Notes: a model not told the origin generated them from the sequence alone. 64,000 nucleotides of DNA from Flavobacterium sp. (GCA_030151565.1 JASLDM010000116.1:1-64000); one strand, 5' to 3'. Shown: positions 1 to 8,470, numbered from the stretch's first letter. A program made the numbers and translations.

Positions 1-54
1 TACGCCTATTCCGCGTGTTCTACAGATGGCTTTGAAGTCTTATCGACCTTGATT

Positions 55-552
55 TTATTGAATCTTGAATTTTAAATTATTATTAATTAATTTCTGTTTT
101 TTGATTTTTGAGTTTTTTTCAGCTTTTACTGAGTTTTTCTGGACAGAATCTGCTTTCTGTGATAGTTCACTTTTTAATTCAGTAGGTTTACTAGTTTGTT
201 CTTCTACAGTTTTTGCAATTATTGAATCGACAACAGATTTTTGTGCTTCTAACCGACGTTTAACTTCTTCTTGCATTTCAAAGTAAGTAGCATCTTCAAG
301 ATTAATGTAGTATTGGTTATTTGTTACAAAGGTCAGGCTGTCAATTTGATGTTTGTTTAGAATTGCAGCTGCATTAATAGTTGGAATGGTGTCAGTGTAA
401 TAAGCGCTCACTGCGTCAATACCCGATAAAACCGAGAAATCATATAAAATATCGATCATTTTATCTTTTTCGATAAAAGGCGATGGCTTCTCGTTTTTAG
501 TACCACAAGCAACTATTAAAATAAGGCTAATAAAAGAAATGATTTTTTTCAT
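55..552 (-). CDS. DUF4296-type lipoprotein
   Basis: Predicted lipoprotein of about 165 residues, resembling the DUF4296 family of Bacteroidota; its function is unknown. The N-terminus is a signal peptide with a lipobox ending VAC at Cys16 (residues 1-16 are MKKIISFISLILIVAC), so it should be lipidated. The middle carries the short family core with a KMIDILYDFS motif near residue 30. The C-terminal third is a low-complexity Lys/Ser/Glu-rich tail. I chose the ATG at 552 rather than one five codons upstream because the signal peptide begins there. It follows dihydroorotase with a 4-nt gap and should be the last gene of that operon. This gene order is common in flavobacteria. Confidence 0.75.
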   Translation of the reverse strand: MKKIISFISLILIVACGTKNEKPSPFIEKDKMIDILYDFSVLSGIDAVSAYYTDTIPTINAAAILNKHQIDSLTFVTNNQYYINLEDATYFEMQEEVKRRLEAQKSVVDSIIAKTVEEQTSKPTELKSELSQKADSVQKNSVKAEKNSKIKKQKLINNNLKFKIQ

Positions 553-556
553 AAAA

Positions 557-1894
557 TTATCGTTCAAATAACAAACGAGCTCCTGCTTTTACATCCGAAA
601 CTTTGTCGTCTGTATATGCTAAAGTTCCGTTGACAAATGTATGTGTGATTTTAGAAGTGAAGGTTTGTCCTTCAAAAGGAGACCAGCCACATTTATATAA
701 AATATTGTTTTTATTAACTTCCCAATTTGAATTTGGGTTTACCAATACGATATCAGCATGGTAACCTTCTTTTAAGAAGCCTCTTTTCTCAATTTGAAAT
801 AGAATGGCTGGGTTGTGGGCAGTTTTTTCAACAATTTTTTCAATGCTGATTTTGCCTTCTTTTACTTTTTCTAGTAAAGCAATTAGTGCATGTTGTACCA
901 AAGGGCCACCTGAAGGTGCTTGTGTATACACTTTGTTTTTTTCTTCTAAAGTATGTGGTGCGTGATCCGTTGCAATTACATCAATTCGATCGTCTAGAAG
1001 CGCTTCCCAAAGAGTTTCACGATCATTTTCCGTTTTTACGGCTGGATTCCATTTAATAAAATTCCCTTTCTCTTCGTAATCTTTGTCTGAAAACCACAAG
1101 TGATGTACGCAAACTTCTGCAGTAATCTTTTTGTCTTTTAAAGGTATATCGTTGCGGAATAACTCTGTTTCTTTAGCTGTGGAAACGTGGAATACGTGTA
1201 GTCTTGCGCCAGTCTTTTTTGCCAATTCAATTGTTTTTGAAGACGATAGGTAACAAGCTTCTGTACTACGAATAATTGGGTGGTATTTTACAGGGATTTC
1301 TTCTCCGAATTTTTCTTTGTAGGCAGCTAAGTTTTTTTGAATGGTTCCTTCGTCTTCTGCATGAACAGCAATAAGCATTGAAGTGCTAGAAAATATTTTC
1401 TCTAAAACGTCTTGATTATCAACTAACATATTTCCTGTTGAAGAGCCTAGGAATAGTTTAATCCCTGCAACATTTCTAGGGTTTGTTTTTAAAACTTCTC
1501 CTAAATTGTCATTAGTTCCTCCCATCATAAAAGAGTAGTTTGCATGGGATTTTGTAGATGCAATCTTGTATTTGTCTTCTAATAACTCTTGGGTTACTGC
1601 GTTCGGTACCGTATTCGGTTGTTCTATAAACGAAGTGATTCCGCCAGCGACAGCTGCTTTTGATTCCGATTCAATATCTCCTTTGTGCGTTAAACCTGGT
1701 TCTCTAAAGTGAACTTGATCATCTATCATTCCTGGAAGTACATAATTACCTTCAGCATTGATGATTTCGGTGCCTTTAGGAGCTTCGATTGCTGTGCCTA
1801 TTTTTGTAATTAAACCATTTTCAATCAATAGGTCTCCTGTAAAGGAAGTTCCTTCGTTTATAATAGTTCCGTTCTTAATTAAATACTTTGTCAT
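557..1894 (-). CDS. pyrC: dihydroorotase
   Basis: Dihydroorotase of 445 residues, catalysing reversible cyclisation of carbamoyl-aspartate to dihydroorotate in cytoplasmic de novo pyrimidine synthesis. The amidohydrolase fold is marked by the metal-binding motif HFREPG near residue 62, a helix with ESESKAAVAGG, further metal histidines in HVFHVSTA, and the conserved ATDHAPHTLEEK near residue 310. Length and motifs fit the bacterial dihydroorotase/allantoinase group used by Bacteroidota. Its ATG overlaps the stop of the upstream mannosyltransferase gene by one base, so the two are translationally coupled. I see no missing catalytic residue. Confidence 0.93.
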   Translation of the reverse strand: MTKYLIKNGTIINEGTSFTGDLLIENGLITKIGTAIEAPKGTEIINAEGNYVLPGMIDDQVHFREPGLTHKGDIESESKAAVAGGITSFIEQPNTVPNAVTQELLEDKYKIASTKSHANYSFMMGGTNDNLGEVLKTNPRNVAGIKLFLGSSTGNMLVDNQDVLEKIFSSTSMLIAVHAEDEGTIQKNLAAYKEKFGEEIPVKYHPIIRSTEACYLSSSKTIELAKKTGARLHVFHVSTAKETELFRNDIPLKDKKITAEVCVHHLWFSDKDYEEKGNFIKWNPAVKTENDRETLWEALLDDRIDVIATDHAPHTLEEKNKVYTQAPSGGPLVQHALIALLEKVKEGKISIEKIVEKTAHNPAILFQIEKRGFLKEGYHADIVLVNPNSNWEVNKNNILYKCGWSPFEGQTFTSKITHTFVNGTLAYTDDKVSDVKAGARLLFER

Positions 1895-2616
1895 TATAGC
1901 TTGTTTAGTAGTTTCTTGAATCTTAACACTAAAACGCCAAATACGGCTTCTCTGATAATTCCGCTTGACATTTTTGATTGTCCTTTTGTTCGATCTGTAA
2001 AAATTATAGGGATTTCTTCTATTTTGAAGTTTTTTGCAAATGCTCTGTATTTCATTTCTATTTGAAAAGCATAGCCAACAAAGCGAATTTGATCTAAGTC
2101 GATTGTTTGAAGGACTTCTTTTTTATAGCATACAAAACCAGCGGTAGTGTCTTTGATTTTCATTCCTGTGATAAGACGGACATATACAGAAGCAAAATAA
2201 GATAAGAGAACTCGGTTTAATGGCCAATTTACAACGTTTACGCCAGTGACGTAACGAGATCCGATTGCCATATCTGTTCCGTTCCTGCAAGCTTCTAGTA
2301 AGAGTGTAAGGTCTTTAGGGTTGTGCGAGAAATCCGCATCCATCTCAAAAATATAAGGATATCCATGTTCTAGCGCCCATTTAAATCCATGAACGTATGC
2401 AGTTCCCAATCCATTTTTTTTGGTTCTGACTTCGAGAAATAGTCGATCTTTATTTTTGATTTGTAATTCAGCTACTGCAGCAGCAGTTCCGTCAGGTGAA
2501 TTATCATCAACAACTAAAATATGAAATGCTTGTGGTAACGCTAGTACGGTTTCCACAATATCTGTGATGTTCTCAATTTCATTATAGGTTGGAATAATTA
2601 CAATTCCTGATTCCAT
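1894..2616 (-). CDS. polyprenol monophosphomannose synthase
   Basis: Family 2 glycosyltransferase of 240 residues of the dolichyl/polyprenol-phosphate mannosyltransferase type, which transfers mannose from GDP-mannose to a polyprenyl phosphate at the inner face of the cytoplasmic membrane. Visible features are IPTYNEIENI near the N-terminus, the VVDDNSPDGT motif, the nucleotide-sugar and metal site DADFSHNP near residue 94, and GSRYV. There is no long C-terminal membrane domain, so it is a soluble or peripheral form. It is the first gene of an operon with pyrC and the lipoprotein; an exact -7 box lies 17 bp upstream of the ATG. Confidence 0.88.
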   Translation of the reverse strand: MESGIVIIPTYNEIENITDIVETVLALPQAFHILVVDDNSPDGTAAAVAELQIKNKDRLFLEVRTKKNGLGTAYVHGFKWALEHGYPYIFEMDADFSHNPKDLTLLLEACRNGTDMAIGSRYVTGVNVVNWPLNRVLLSYFASVYVRLITGMKIKDTTAGFVCYKKEVLQTIDLDQIRFVGYAFQIEMKYRAFAKNFKIEEIPIIFTDRTKGQSKMSSGIIREAVFGVLVLRFKKLLNKL

Positions 2617-2633
2617 AGTGTTGTGTTTGCTTA

Positions 2634-2641
2634 CAAAAGTA
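2634..2641 (-). promoter_or_regulatory. promoter -7 box for the mannosyltransferase-pyrC operon
   Basis: Reading on the minus strand, TACTTTTG matches the Bacteroidota -7 consensus TAnnTTTG exactly. It ends 17 nt before the ATG at 2616. No good -33 TTTG was found at the usual distance. Confidence 0.6.
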
Positions 2642-2703
2642 ACCTTTTTCTATAAAGTTAGCACTTAATTAAAATACAAACTCTTTTCGATTTAAAAAAT
2701 TAG

Positions 2704-2711
2704 TAATTTTG
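2704..2711 (+). promoter_or_regulatory. promoter -7 box for the DUF4271 gene
   Basis: TAATTTTG matches TAnnTTTG exactly and ends only 9 nt before the ATG at 2721, predicting a very short 5' leader. It overlaps an in-frame TTG at 2709, which argues against that upstream start. Confidence 0.55.
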
Positions 2712-2720
2712 TATCCCGAT

Positions 2721-3386
2721 ATGGTAGAGTTAACTTTAATAGAGCGAATAGTTGTAAGCAAAGATTGGGCAACCCTGATTTTTTTGTTGAGTTTTTCTAT
2801 TATTGCTGCTAATCGTAACTTATATGAAATTCGATTTTCTGAATTTTTAAAATTAGGATATTCTACAAAATATATCAAGATATATAAAGATACGAGTAAT
2901 TTAAGAAATAGCTTCACGCTATCTTTCTTTTTTATTCAAATTGTATCTGGAACTTTTTTTATTCAAATCTGTATGAAGAGTTTTGGATATATTCCAGAAT
3001 ATAGCTTTAATTCTTTTCTACGGATTTTAAATTTTGTGTCTTTTTTTATTTTATCAAAGTATTTAATCGAGAAGATTGTAGCTACAACCTTTAGAATAGA
3101 GGAATTTGTAGAGCAATTTAATTTGCAGAAGGTGAATTATCGGAATTTTATTTCAATGTTGATTTTACCGATCGTTTTGGTTCTGTTTTATAATGATATC
3201 GATAATAAAATCCCCCTTTACGTTATTATGTTTGCTTTATTAGCAACAAACGTATTCTTATATATCTTTTTTTTGAAAAATTATCAAAAAGCAATTATGA
3301 GTAAGTTGTTCTATTTTATTTTGTATCTTTGCACCCTTGAAATAGCTCCTTATTTTTTCTTGTATTATTGGTTTACAAAATCTTAG
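2721..3386 (+). CDS. DUF4271 family membrane protein
   Basis: Integral membrane protein of about 221 residues, resembling the Bacteroidota DUF4271 family; no biochemical role is known. Several hydrophobic stretches (for example around residues 15-30, 65-85, 95-115, 145-175 and 190-215) predict about five or six membrane spans. An ATG at 2721 is preferred over the in-frame TTG at 2709 because the -7 box covers that TTG. It sits immediately upstream of hemD, an arrangement I recall as conserved in flavobacteria, and the hemD promoter lies inside its last codons. A link to haem biosynthesis is only suggested by position. Confidence 0.75.
   Translation: MVELTLIERIVVSKDWATLIFLLSFSIIAANRNLYEIRFSEFLKLGYSTKYIKIYKDTSNLRNSFTLSFFFIQIVSGTFFIQICMKSFGYIPEYSFNSFLRILNFVSFFILSKYLIEKIVATTFRIEEFVEQFNLQKVNYRNFISMLILPIVLVLFYNDIDNKIPLYVIMFALLATNVFLYIFFLKNYQKAIMSKLFYFILYLCTLEIAPYFFLYYWFTKS
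3324..3331 (+). promoter_or_regulatory. promoter -7 box for hemD, inside the upstream gene
   Basis: TATCTTTG matches the -7 consensus exactly, within the 3' end of the DUF4271 gene and 75 nt before the hemD ATG at 3407. A TTG at 3306-3308 is 15 nt upstream, slightly short for a -33 element. Confidence 0.5.
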
Positions 3387-3406
3387 AGCATTACAAAAAT
3401 ATTATT

Positions 3407-4150
3407 ATGAAAGTGAAAACAATTTTGGTTTCCCAACCAGAGCCTAAAGTAGAAAATTCGCCGTACTTTGAATTGCAACAAAAGTGCAAAGTAAAAGTTG
3501 ACTTTAGACCTTTCATCCATGTAGAAGGAGTGACGGCTAAAGAAGTGCGTCATCAAAAAATCGATCTGAATAATTTTACTGCCATTATTTTGACTAGTAA
3601 AAATTCTGTAGATCACTTTTTTAGGGTTGCTGAAGAAATGAGATTCAAAGTGCCAGAAACGTTAAAGTATTTTTGCCAATCTGAAGCAGTTGCTTATTAT
3701 TTGCAAAAATATGTGGTTTATAGAAAACGTAAAATTTACGTTGGCCAGAAAGAATTTGCGGATATCGCACCTTTGATTAAAAAGTACAAGGATGAAAAGT
3801 TTTTACTTCCAGCTTCGGATCAGTTAAACAATGAAGTGCCTTTAACTTTAAATGGATTGAAAATTGACTGGACAGAGGGAGTTTTTTACCGAACAGTTAT
3901 GAGTGATTTGTCAGATTTAGCAGATGTTAAATATGACGTGTTGGTGTTTTTTAGTCCGACAGGAATTAAATCGCTCTTTAAAAATTTCCCGGATTTTACT
4001 CAAGACAATACGCGTATTGCTGTTTTTGGAACAACGACTCAGAAAGAAGCTCTTGATAATAATCTTCGAGTTGATATTATGGCGCCAAGCCCTGAATGTC
4101 CTTCGATGACTATGGCTTTAGAGCAGTATATTTTGAAAGTAAATAAATAG
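3407..4150 (+). CDS. hemD: uroporphyrinogen-III synthase
   Basis: Protein of 247 residues that closes and isomerises hydroxymethylbilane to uroporphyrinogen III in the cytoplasm, on the route to haem. Support comes from the overall HemD pattern: an N-terminal ILVSQPEP strand, TAIILTSKNSVDHFF near residue 60, and the C-terminal DVLVFFSPTGIKSLF stretch followed by IAVFGTTTQKEA. Sequence conservation in HemD is weak, so these two blocks and the length are the main evidence. The ATG at 3407 is chosen because the family begins there; an upstream in-frame start at 3368 lies inside the previous gene. A strong terminator follows directly. Confidence 0.85.
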   Translation: MKVKTILVSQPEPKVENSPYFELQQKCKVKVDFRPFIHVEGVTAKEVRHQKIDLNNFTAIILTSKNSVDHFFRVAEEMRFKVPETLKYFCQSEAVAYYLQKYVVYRKRKIYVGQKEFADIAPLIKKYKDEKFLLPASDQLNNEVPLTLNGLKIDWTEGVFYRTVMSDLSDLADVKYDVLVFFSPTGIKSLFKNFPDFTQDNTRIAVFGTTTQKEALDNNLRVDIMAPSPECPSMTMALEQYILKVNK

Positions 4151-4160
4151 AAATGATAAA

Positions 4161-4189
4161 AAAAAACACTCTTCGGAGTGTTTTTTTTA
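4161..4189 (+). terminator. terminator after hemD
   Basis: Seven-base inverted repeat AACACTC/GAGTGTT with a TTCG tetraloop, preceded by an A-run and followed by eight Ts. It lies 10 nt past the hemD stop codon. Confidence 0.9.
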
Positions 4190-4239
4190 TTGAATTATAT
4201 TTAGATTGTGCTAGGGTTAATGGATTTAAAAGATGTGCT

Positions 4240-5454
4240 ATGTTGTATTTAGATTTGTATTATAAGCTAAAAGAGGCTTTTTATGAAGACAGGAGTAAGA
4301 AAGAAATTTCTGAATTAGATCTTGTTTTAACACATCATCAATTTTCGTCTCGAAAAGCAAAACAGTTGTTGTCTGGGAGTGATGCGTTGTGTTGTGATAA
4401 ACATCAGACATTGTTTGAGAAAAAGATTTTTTATGACATACCGCTTTTGGAGACGCCTGACTCTGATATATCGAGTAATATTCATTTTAAATATCATGTT
4501 TTACAAGTTGGTAGCGTGAAGCCGGCTAAGGAGGTGTTGTTGTTTTTTCATGGATTAAATGAAAAAACTTGGGATAAATATTTGCCGTGGGCATATGGGT
4601 TGGCTAAAAAAACAGGTAAGGCTGTGGTGCTTTTTCCTATTGCTTTTCATATGGATCGAGCGCCTGAATTATGGAGTGATCGTAGAGAGATGTTGAGGAT
4701 TGCTGAAGAGCGTGGGGCTTCTGATTTGGAGAATTCAGAATACTCATTTGTTAATGCGGCTATTAGTTCAAGAATGGAAGCGCATCCGCAAAGAATGTTT
4801 TGGTCGGGATTGCAGACTTATACAGATGTGTCGGATTTGATTAAATTGATGCGAAAAGGGGGGGTGGAAGAGGTGGATAAGGAGTGTAAGATTGATTTAT
4901 TTGGATATTCTATAGGAGCTTTTTTTTCAATGATGCTTTTGCTATCTAATCCTGATGGCTGTTTTGACGAGTCAAAGTTGTTTTGTTTTTGTGGGGGAAT
5001 AACAATTGATCGGATGTTTCCTATTTCAAAATATATTATGGACGGAAAGTCAACGGTAGCTATGCAAGAATGTTTTTCATTGCTTTTGAATTCAGATTTT
5101 ATTCGTGATCCGCGCTTGAGGCATTATCAGGATGAAGATCTACATTTGGAAGAGAGTTGGTTTAAGGCTTTATTAAAATATAATTATTTTCAAGAGCGAC
5201 GTGAAAATCGTTTGAGGGAATTGGAAGGTAGGATAAAGGGGTTTGTATTAAAAAATGATTTAGTTATTCCTGCATTTGAAGCTTTAAATGTTTTGCAAGG
5301 AGGGTATCGAGATATAAATATTGAGGTTGAGGTTGAAGATTTTGATCATCCTTATTCACATGTAATGCCTTTTCCTTTGACAATAAAAAATGCTAATGAG
5401 GTTGATTGTTCTTATCGTAAATTAATGGATTCAGCTATGAATTTTTATAAATAG
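4240..5454 (+). CDS. alpha/beta-hydrolase-like protein, unknown family
   Basis: Predicted cytoplasmic protein of 404 residues with alpha/beta-hydrolase signs: FFHGLNEKTW near residue 100 (oxyanion-type HG), a nucleophile-elbow motif GYSIGA near residue 225, and a late histidine in FDHPYSHVMPF near residue 383 that could complete a triad. It may belong to the DUF6051 group of Bacteroidota, but I am not certain. An ATG at 4153 in the same frame would make the hemD terminator part of the coding sequence, so the start at 4240 (MLYLDLYYKL) is preferred. There is no clear TAnnTTTG box. No substrate can be proposed, and neighbours do not suggest one. Confidence 0.7.
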   Translation: MLYLDLYYKLKEAFYEDRSKKEISELDLVLTHHQFSSRKAKQLLSGSDALCCDKHQTLFEKKIFYDIPLLETPDSDISSNIHFKYHVLQVGSVKPAKEVLLFFHGLNEKTWDKYLPWAYGLAKKTGKAVVLFPIAFHMDRAPELWSDRREMLRIAEERGASDLENSEYSFVNAAISSRMEAHPQRMFWSGLQTYTDVSDLIKLMRKGGVEEVDKECKIDLFGYSIGAFFSMMLLLSNPDGCFDESKLFCFCGGITIDRMFPISKYIMDGKSTVAMQECFSLLLNSDFIRDPRLRHYQDEDLHLEESWFKALLKYNYFQERRENRLRELEGRIKGFVLKNDLVIPAFEALNVLQGGYRDINIEVEVEDFDHPYSHVMPFPLTIKNANEVDCSYRKLMDSAMNFYK

Positions 5455-5564
5455 CATGCCTATTTAGTTTGTGTGATAATAGAGTAGTGTCGATCAAAAT
5501 GATTAAAATTTGAAGGGGATGAAGTGGGTAGGATGATTTCAGCTTTAAAAAAATAGAGGAGAGG

Positions 5565-5595
5565 TTTGTATAATAAATAAATAATTGTACTTTTG
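5565..5595 (+). promoter_or_regulatory. promoter of the rplM-rpsI operon
   Basis: TTTG at 5565-5568, then 19 nt, then TACTTTTG at 5588-5595: both elements and the spacing match the Bacteroidota vegetative consensus exactly. The rplM start is 47 nt downstream of the box. Confidence 0.8.
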
Positions 5596-5642
5596 CACTC
5601 CCTTTATTGGGAATGGAATGTTTAATTAAATAATAATTTATT

Positions 5643-6098
5643 GTGGAAAGTTTAAGCTACAAGACAGTATCGGCGAACAAAGCAACAGTTCAGAAAGAAT
5701 GGTTGGTTGTTGACGCTGAAGGCCAAAACTTGGGACGTCTTGCTTCTAAAGTAGCAGTGCTATTGAGAGGTAAACATAAAACAAGTTACACGCCGCACGT
5801 AGACTGTGGAGACAACGTAATCGTTATCAACGCAGAAAAAATCAACCTTACAGGGAACAAATTGGAGGATAAACAATATATCCGTCACACAGGTTACCCA
5901 GGAGGACAAAGAGTATTAACTGCTAAAGTAATGCAACAAAAAAATCCTGCATTATTGATTGAAAAAGCAGTAAAAGGAATGTTGCCTAAAAATAAATTAG
6001 GAGCACAATTATTCCGTAACCTAAACGTAAATGTAGGTGCTGAGCACAAACACGAAGCTCAACAACCTAAAACCGTTAATTTAAACGAAATTAAGTAA
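5643..6098 (+). CDS. rplM: 50S ribosomal protein L13
   Basis: Ribosomal protein uL13, 151 residues, an early-assembling protein of the large subunit. The core signature is [16 protein letters not shown], then [20 protein letters not shown], then HTGYPGG and the conserved MLPKNKLG stretch. The start is GTG at 5643: no ATG is in a suitable position, and the resulting N-terminus ([15 protein letters not shown]) fits flavobacterial L13. The stop overlaps the rpsI ATG by one base, the usual rplM-rpsI coupling. An ideal promoter lies upstream. Confidence 0.97.
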   Translation: MESLSYKTVSANKATVQKEWLVVDAEGQNLGRLASKVAVLLRGKHKTSYTPHVDCGDNVIVINAEKINLTGNKLEDKQYIRHTGYPGGQRVLTAKVMQQKNPALLIEKAVKGMLPKNKLGAQLFRNLNVNVGAEHKHEAQQPKTVNLNEIK

Positions 6099-6484
6099 TG
6101 GGAGTTATTCACAAAATCGGTAGAAGAAAAACCGCTGTTGCTCGTGTTTATGTTTCAGAAGGAACAGGAAACATCACAGTAAACAAAAAAGAATTTACAA
6201 CTTACTTCCCAACGGCTACATTACAATACAAAGTTTTGCAACCACTTTCATTAACTGAAAATGCTGAGAACTTTGATATTAAAGTAAATGTATACGGAGG
6301 AGGATCTAATGGTCAAGCTGAAGCTGTGCGTATGGCAATTGCAAGAGCTATGTGTGAAGTTGATGTTGAAAACAGAGCTGTATTGAAACCAGAAGGTTTA
6401 CTTACACGTGACCCTCGTATGGTTGAGCGTAAGAAATTTGGTCAGAAGAAAGCTCGTAAGAGATTCCAATTCTCTAAACGTTAA
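6098..6484 (+). CDS. rpsI: 30S ribosomal protein S9
   Basis: Ribosomal protein uS9, 128 residues. It shows [11 protein letters not shown] at the N-terminus, the [21 protein letters not shown] core and the basic tail [18 protein letters not shown] that reaches the P-site tRNA, ending in the conserved Lys-Arg. It is translationally coupled to rplM. No terminator follows, so transcription probably continues into the 141-nt structured leader in front of rpsB. Confidence 0.97.
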   Translation: MGVIHKIGRRKTAVARVYVSEGTGNITVNKKEFTTYFPTATLQYKVLQPLSLTENAENFDIKVNVYGGGSNGQAEAVRMAIARAMCEVDVENRAVLKPEGLLTRDPRMVERKKFGQKKARKRFQFSKR

Positions 6485-6499
6485 TATTTATTTATTATT

Positions 6500-6625
6500 A
6501 AAAAATCTAAGTTTTTGTTGCTCGCTTGCTGAGGCAAGAAGTAGTTTAGCATCTAAATGGTTGAGACTGAGAGTTATCTCGCTACTCGATTATTGCTAAT
6601 ACAACAGAACGTAAACTATTAGAAA
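6500..6625 (+). promoter_or_regulatory. possible structured leader of rpsB
   Basis: The 141-nt gap before rpsB contains a perfect hairpin (CTTGC/GCAAG, 6525-6538), a six-base long-range pairing (TTAGCA at 6546-6551 with TGCTAA at 6594-6599), and an enclosed GAGA/TCTC pair (6563-6566 with 6577-6580). No exact TAnnTTTG box was found. This suggests an mRNA structure, perhaps for S2 feedback, but I made no covariation test and did not match it to a named leader family. Confidence 0.35.
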
Positions 6626-7378
6626 ATGGCAAACAAAGTAGAAGTTAAAGAATTACTAGAAGCAGGTGTTCATTTCGGACACATGACTAGAAAATGGGAT
6701 CCAAATATGGCTCCTTACATCTATATGGAGCGTAATGGAATTCACATTATCAATCTATATAAAACAGCAGCAAAAATCGAAGAGGCTAATGAAGCTTTGA
6801 AAAAGATTGTTGCTTCAGGTAGAAAAGTACTTTTCGTAGCTACCAAAAAACAAGCGAAGGATATCGTAGCTGAAAAAGCTGCAGCAGCTAACATGCCTTA
6901 CATCACAGAAAGATGGCCAGGTGGTATGTTGACTAACTTCGTTACTATCCGTAAAGCTGTTAAAAAAATGGCTTCTATTGATAGAATGAAAAAAGACGGT
7001 ACATTTTTAACTCTTTCAAAGAAAGAGCGTTTACAAGTTGATCGTTTACGTGCAAAATTAGAGAAGAACTTAGGTTCTATTGCTGACATGACTCGTCTAC
7101 CAGCAGCTCTTTTTGTTGTAGATATTAAAGCGGAACACATCGCAATTAAAGAAGCTCAAAAATTAAACATTCCAATCTTCGCTATGGTAGATACCAACTC
7201 TGATCCACGTCAAGTTGATTTCGTTATCCCAGCAAACGATGATGCTTCTAAATCAATTGATAAAATCTTATCTTTAGTAACTGCTGCTATCATTGAAGGG
7301 CATGCAGAAAGAAAGTCTGATAAAGACGAAGCAGCTCCAGCTCCTGTGAAAGCAGAAGTTAGCGCTACTGAAGAATAA
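6626..7378 (+). CDS. rpsB: 30S ribosomal protein S2
   Basis: Ribosomal protein uS2, 250 residues. Recognised by LLEAGVHFGHMTRKWDPNM at the N-terminus, YIYMERNGIHIINLYKT, WPGGMLTNFVTIR and the VDTNSDPRQVDFVIPANDDA block near residue 190. The C-terminal tail is acidic and alanine-rich, as often seen in Bacteroidota. It is followed by a long-loop terminator hairpin and then tsf, the classical rpsB-tsf pairing. Confidence 0.97.
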   Translation: MANKVEVKELLEAGVHFGHMTRKWDPNMAPYIYMERNGIHIINLYKTAAKIEEANEALKKIVASGRKVLFVATKKQAKDIVAEKAAAANMPYITERWPGGMLTNFVTIRKAVKKMASIDRMKKDGTFLTLSKKERLQVDRLRAKLEKNLGSIADMTRLPAALFVVDIKAEHIAIKEAQKLNIPIFAMVDTNSDPRQVDFVIPANDDASKSIDKILSLVTAAIIEGHAERKSDKDEAAPAPVKAEVSATEE

Positions 7379-7395
7379 TAATTTAACAATATTAT

Positions 7396-7454
7396 AAAGT
7401 CGTTATGCTGATAGATGTTTACCTTTGTATTCGCTGTCAATAACGACTTTTTTT
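7396..7454 (+). terminator. rpsB terminator or attenuator with the tsf -7 box in its loop
   Basis: A perfect 11-bp inverted repeat (AAAGTCGTTAT at 7396-7406, ATAACGACTTT at 7440-7450) encloses a 33-nt loop and is followed by a run of seven Ts. The loop holds an exact -7 box, TACCTTTG at 7420-7427. The hairpin could end rpsB transcripts while the internal promoter restarts transcription for tsf. Confidence 0.6.
7420..7427 (+). promoter_or_regulatory. promoter -7 box for tsf
   Basis: TACCTTTG matches TAnnTTTG exactly, 50 nt before the tsf ATG. It sits in the loop of the hairpin that separates rpsB from tsf. Confidence 0.5.
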
Positions 7455-7477
7455 ATTAACACTTAACACACTTTAAA

Positions 7478-8443
7478 ATGGCAAATATTACTGCTGCAGA
7501 AGTAAACAAACTAAGACAAGTTACAGGTGCCGGAATGATGGACTGTAAAAAAGCTTTAGTAGAAGCTAACGGAGATTTTGATTTAGCAATCGAAAATTTA
7601 CGTAAAAAAGGACAAAAAGTTGCTGCTAACCGTTCTGACCGTGAGTCAAGCGAAGGTGCTGCTGTAGCTTTAGTTAATGCAGACAAAACTAGAGGTGTTG
7701 TTCTTACTTTAAACTGTGAAACTGACTTCGTGGGTAAAAACGAAGGGTTTGTAGCTTTAGCGAAAGAATTGGCTGAAAAAGCAATGAGCTTTAATGATAA
7801 AGAAGCTTTCTTGGCTTCTGCATATGATGCTTCTATGACTGTTGCTGAAAAATGTATCGAGCAAACAGGAGTAATTGGAGAGAAAATTGAAATCGGATCT
7901 TTCGAAGTTTTAGAAGGTGCTTTTATCGGTTCTTACATCCATGGAAATAAAATTGCAGCTATTACAGCTTTATCGAAAGTTATTGATAATGCAGAAGAAT
8001 TAGCAAAAGACGTTTCTATGCAAGTTGCATCTATGGGTGCAGAGACTTTATCTTACAAAGATTTTGATCCTGAATTCGTAGCTAAAGAAACTGAAGCTCG
8101 TATTGCTGTTATCGTAAAAGAAAATGAAGAATTAGTTCGTTTAGGAAAAACATTGAAAAATGTACCTCAATATATTTCTTTTGCTCAATTAACTGACGAA
8201 GTTTTAAAACAAGCAGAAGAAGATGCAAAAGCTGAATTACAAGCTGAAGGGAAACCAGAAGCTATTTGGGATAGAATTGTTCCAGGGAAAATTCAACGTT
8301 TCATCAGTGATAATACTACATTAGATCAAGAGAAAGCATTGTTAGACCAAAACTTCATTAAAGATGAAAGCAAAAAAGTTGGTGACTATGTTAAGTCTTT
8401 TGATGTTGAAATCACAGGATTTAAAAGAGCTGCTTTAGGATAA
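7478..8443 (+). CDS. tsf: translation elongation factor Ts
   Basis: EF-Ts of 321 residues, the guanine nucleotide exchange factor for EF-Tu in the cytoplasm. The N-terminal UBA-like domain has VNKLRQVTGAGMMDCKKAL, and the exchange motif TDFVGKN appears near residue 80, followed by a second core subdomain with IGSYIHGNKIAAI. Length is longer than the enterobacterial protein and typical for Bacteroidota. It probably has its own promoter inside the rpsB terminator loop and ends in a strong terminator. Confidence 0.97.
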   Translation: MANITAAEVNKLRQVTGAGMMDCKKALVEANGDFDLAIENLRKKGQKVAANRSDRESSEGAAVALVNADKTRGVVLTLNCETDFVGKNEGFVALAKELAEKAMSFNDKEAFLASAYDASMTVAEKCIEQTGVIGEKIEIGSFEVLEGAFIGSYIHGNKIAAITALSKVIDNAEELAKDVSMQVASMGAETLSYKDFDPEFVAKETEARIAVIVKENEELVRLGKTLKNVPQYISFAQLTDEVLKQAEEDAKAELQAEGKPEAIWDRIVPGKIQRFISDNTTLDQEKALLDQNFIKDESKKVGDYVKSFDVEITGFKRAALG

Positions 8444-8470
8444 TTTCTATTTGCAATCAAATATATGGAA

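Noticed and set aside
1..75. Open frame on the plus strand from the window edge to a TAA at 73-75
   Set aside because: Only about 24 codons are visible, it overlaps the end of the lipoprotein gene, and no family is recognisable.
2669..2917. 82-codon frame on the minus strand
   Set aside because: It overlaps the DUF4271 gene and its promoter and encodes no recognisable protein.
4153..4239. In-frame upstream start for the alpha/beta-hydrolase-like gene
   Set aside because: These codons are the hemD terminator hairpin and its flanks; the encoded stretch shows no conserved feature.
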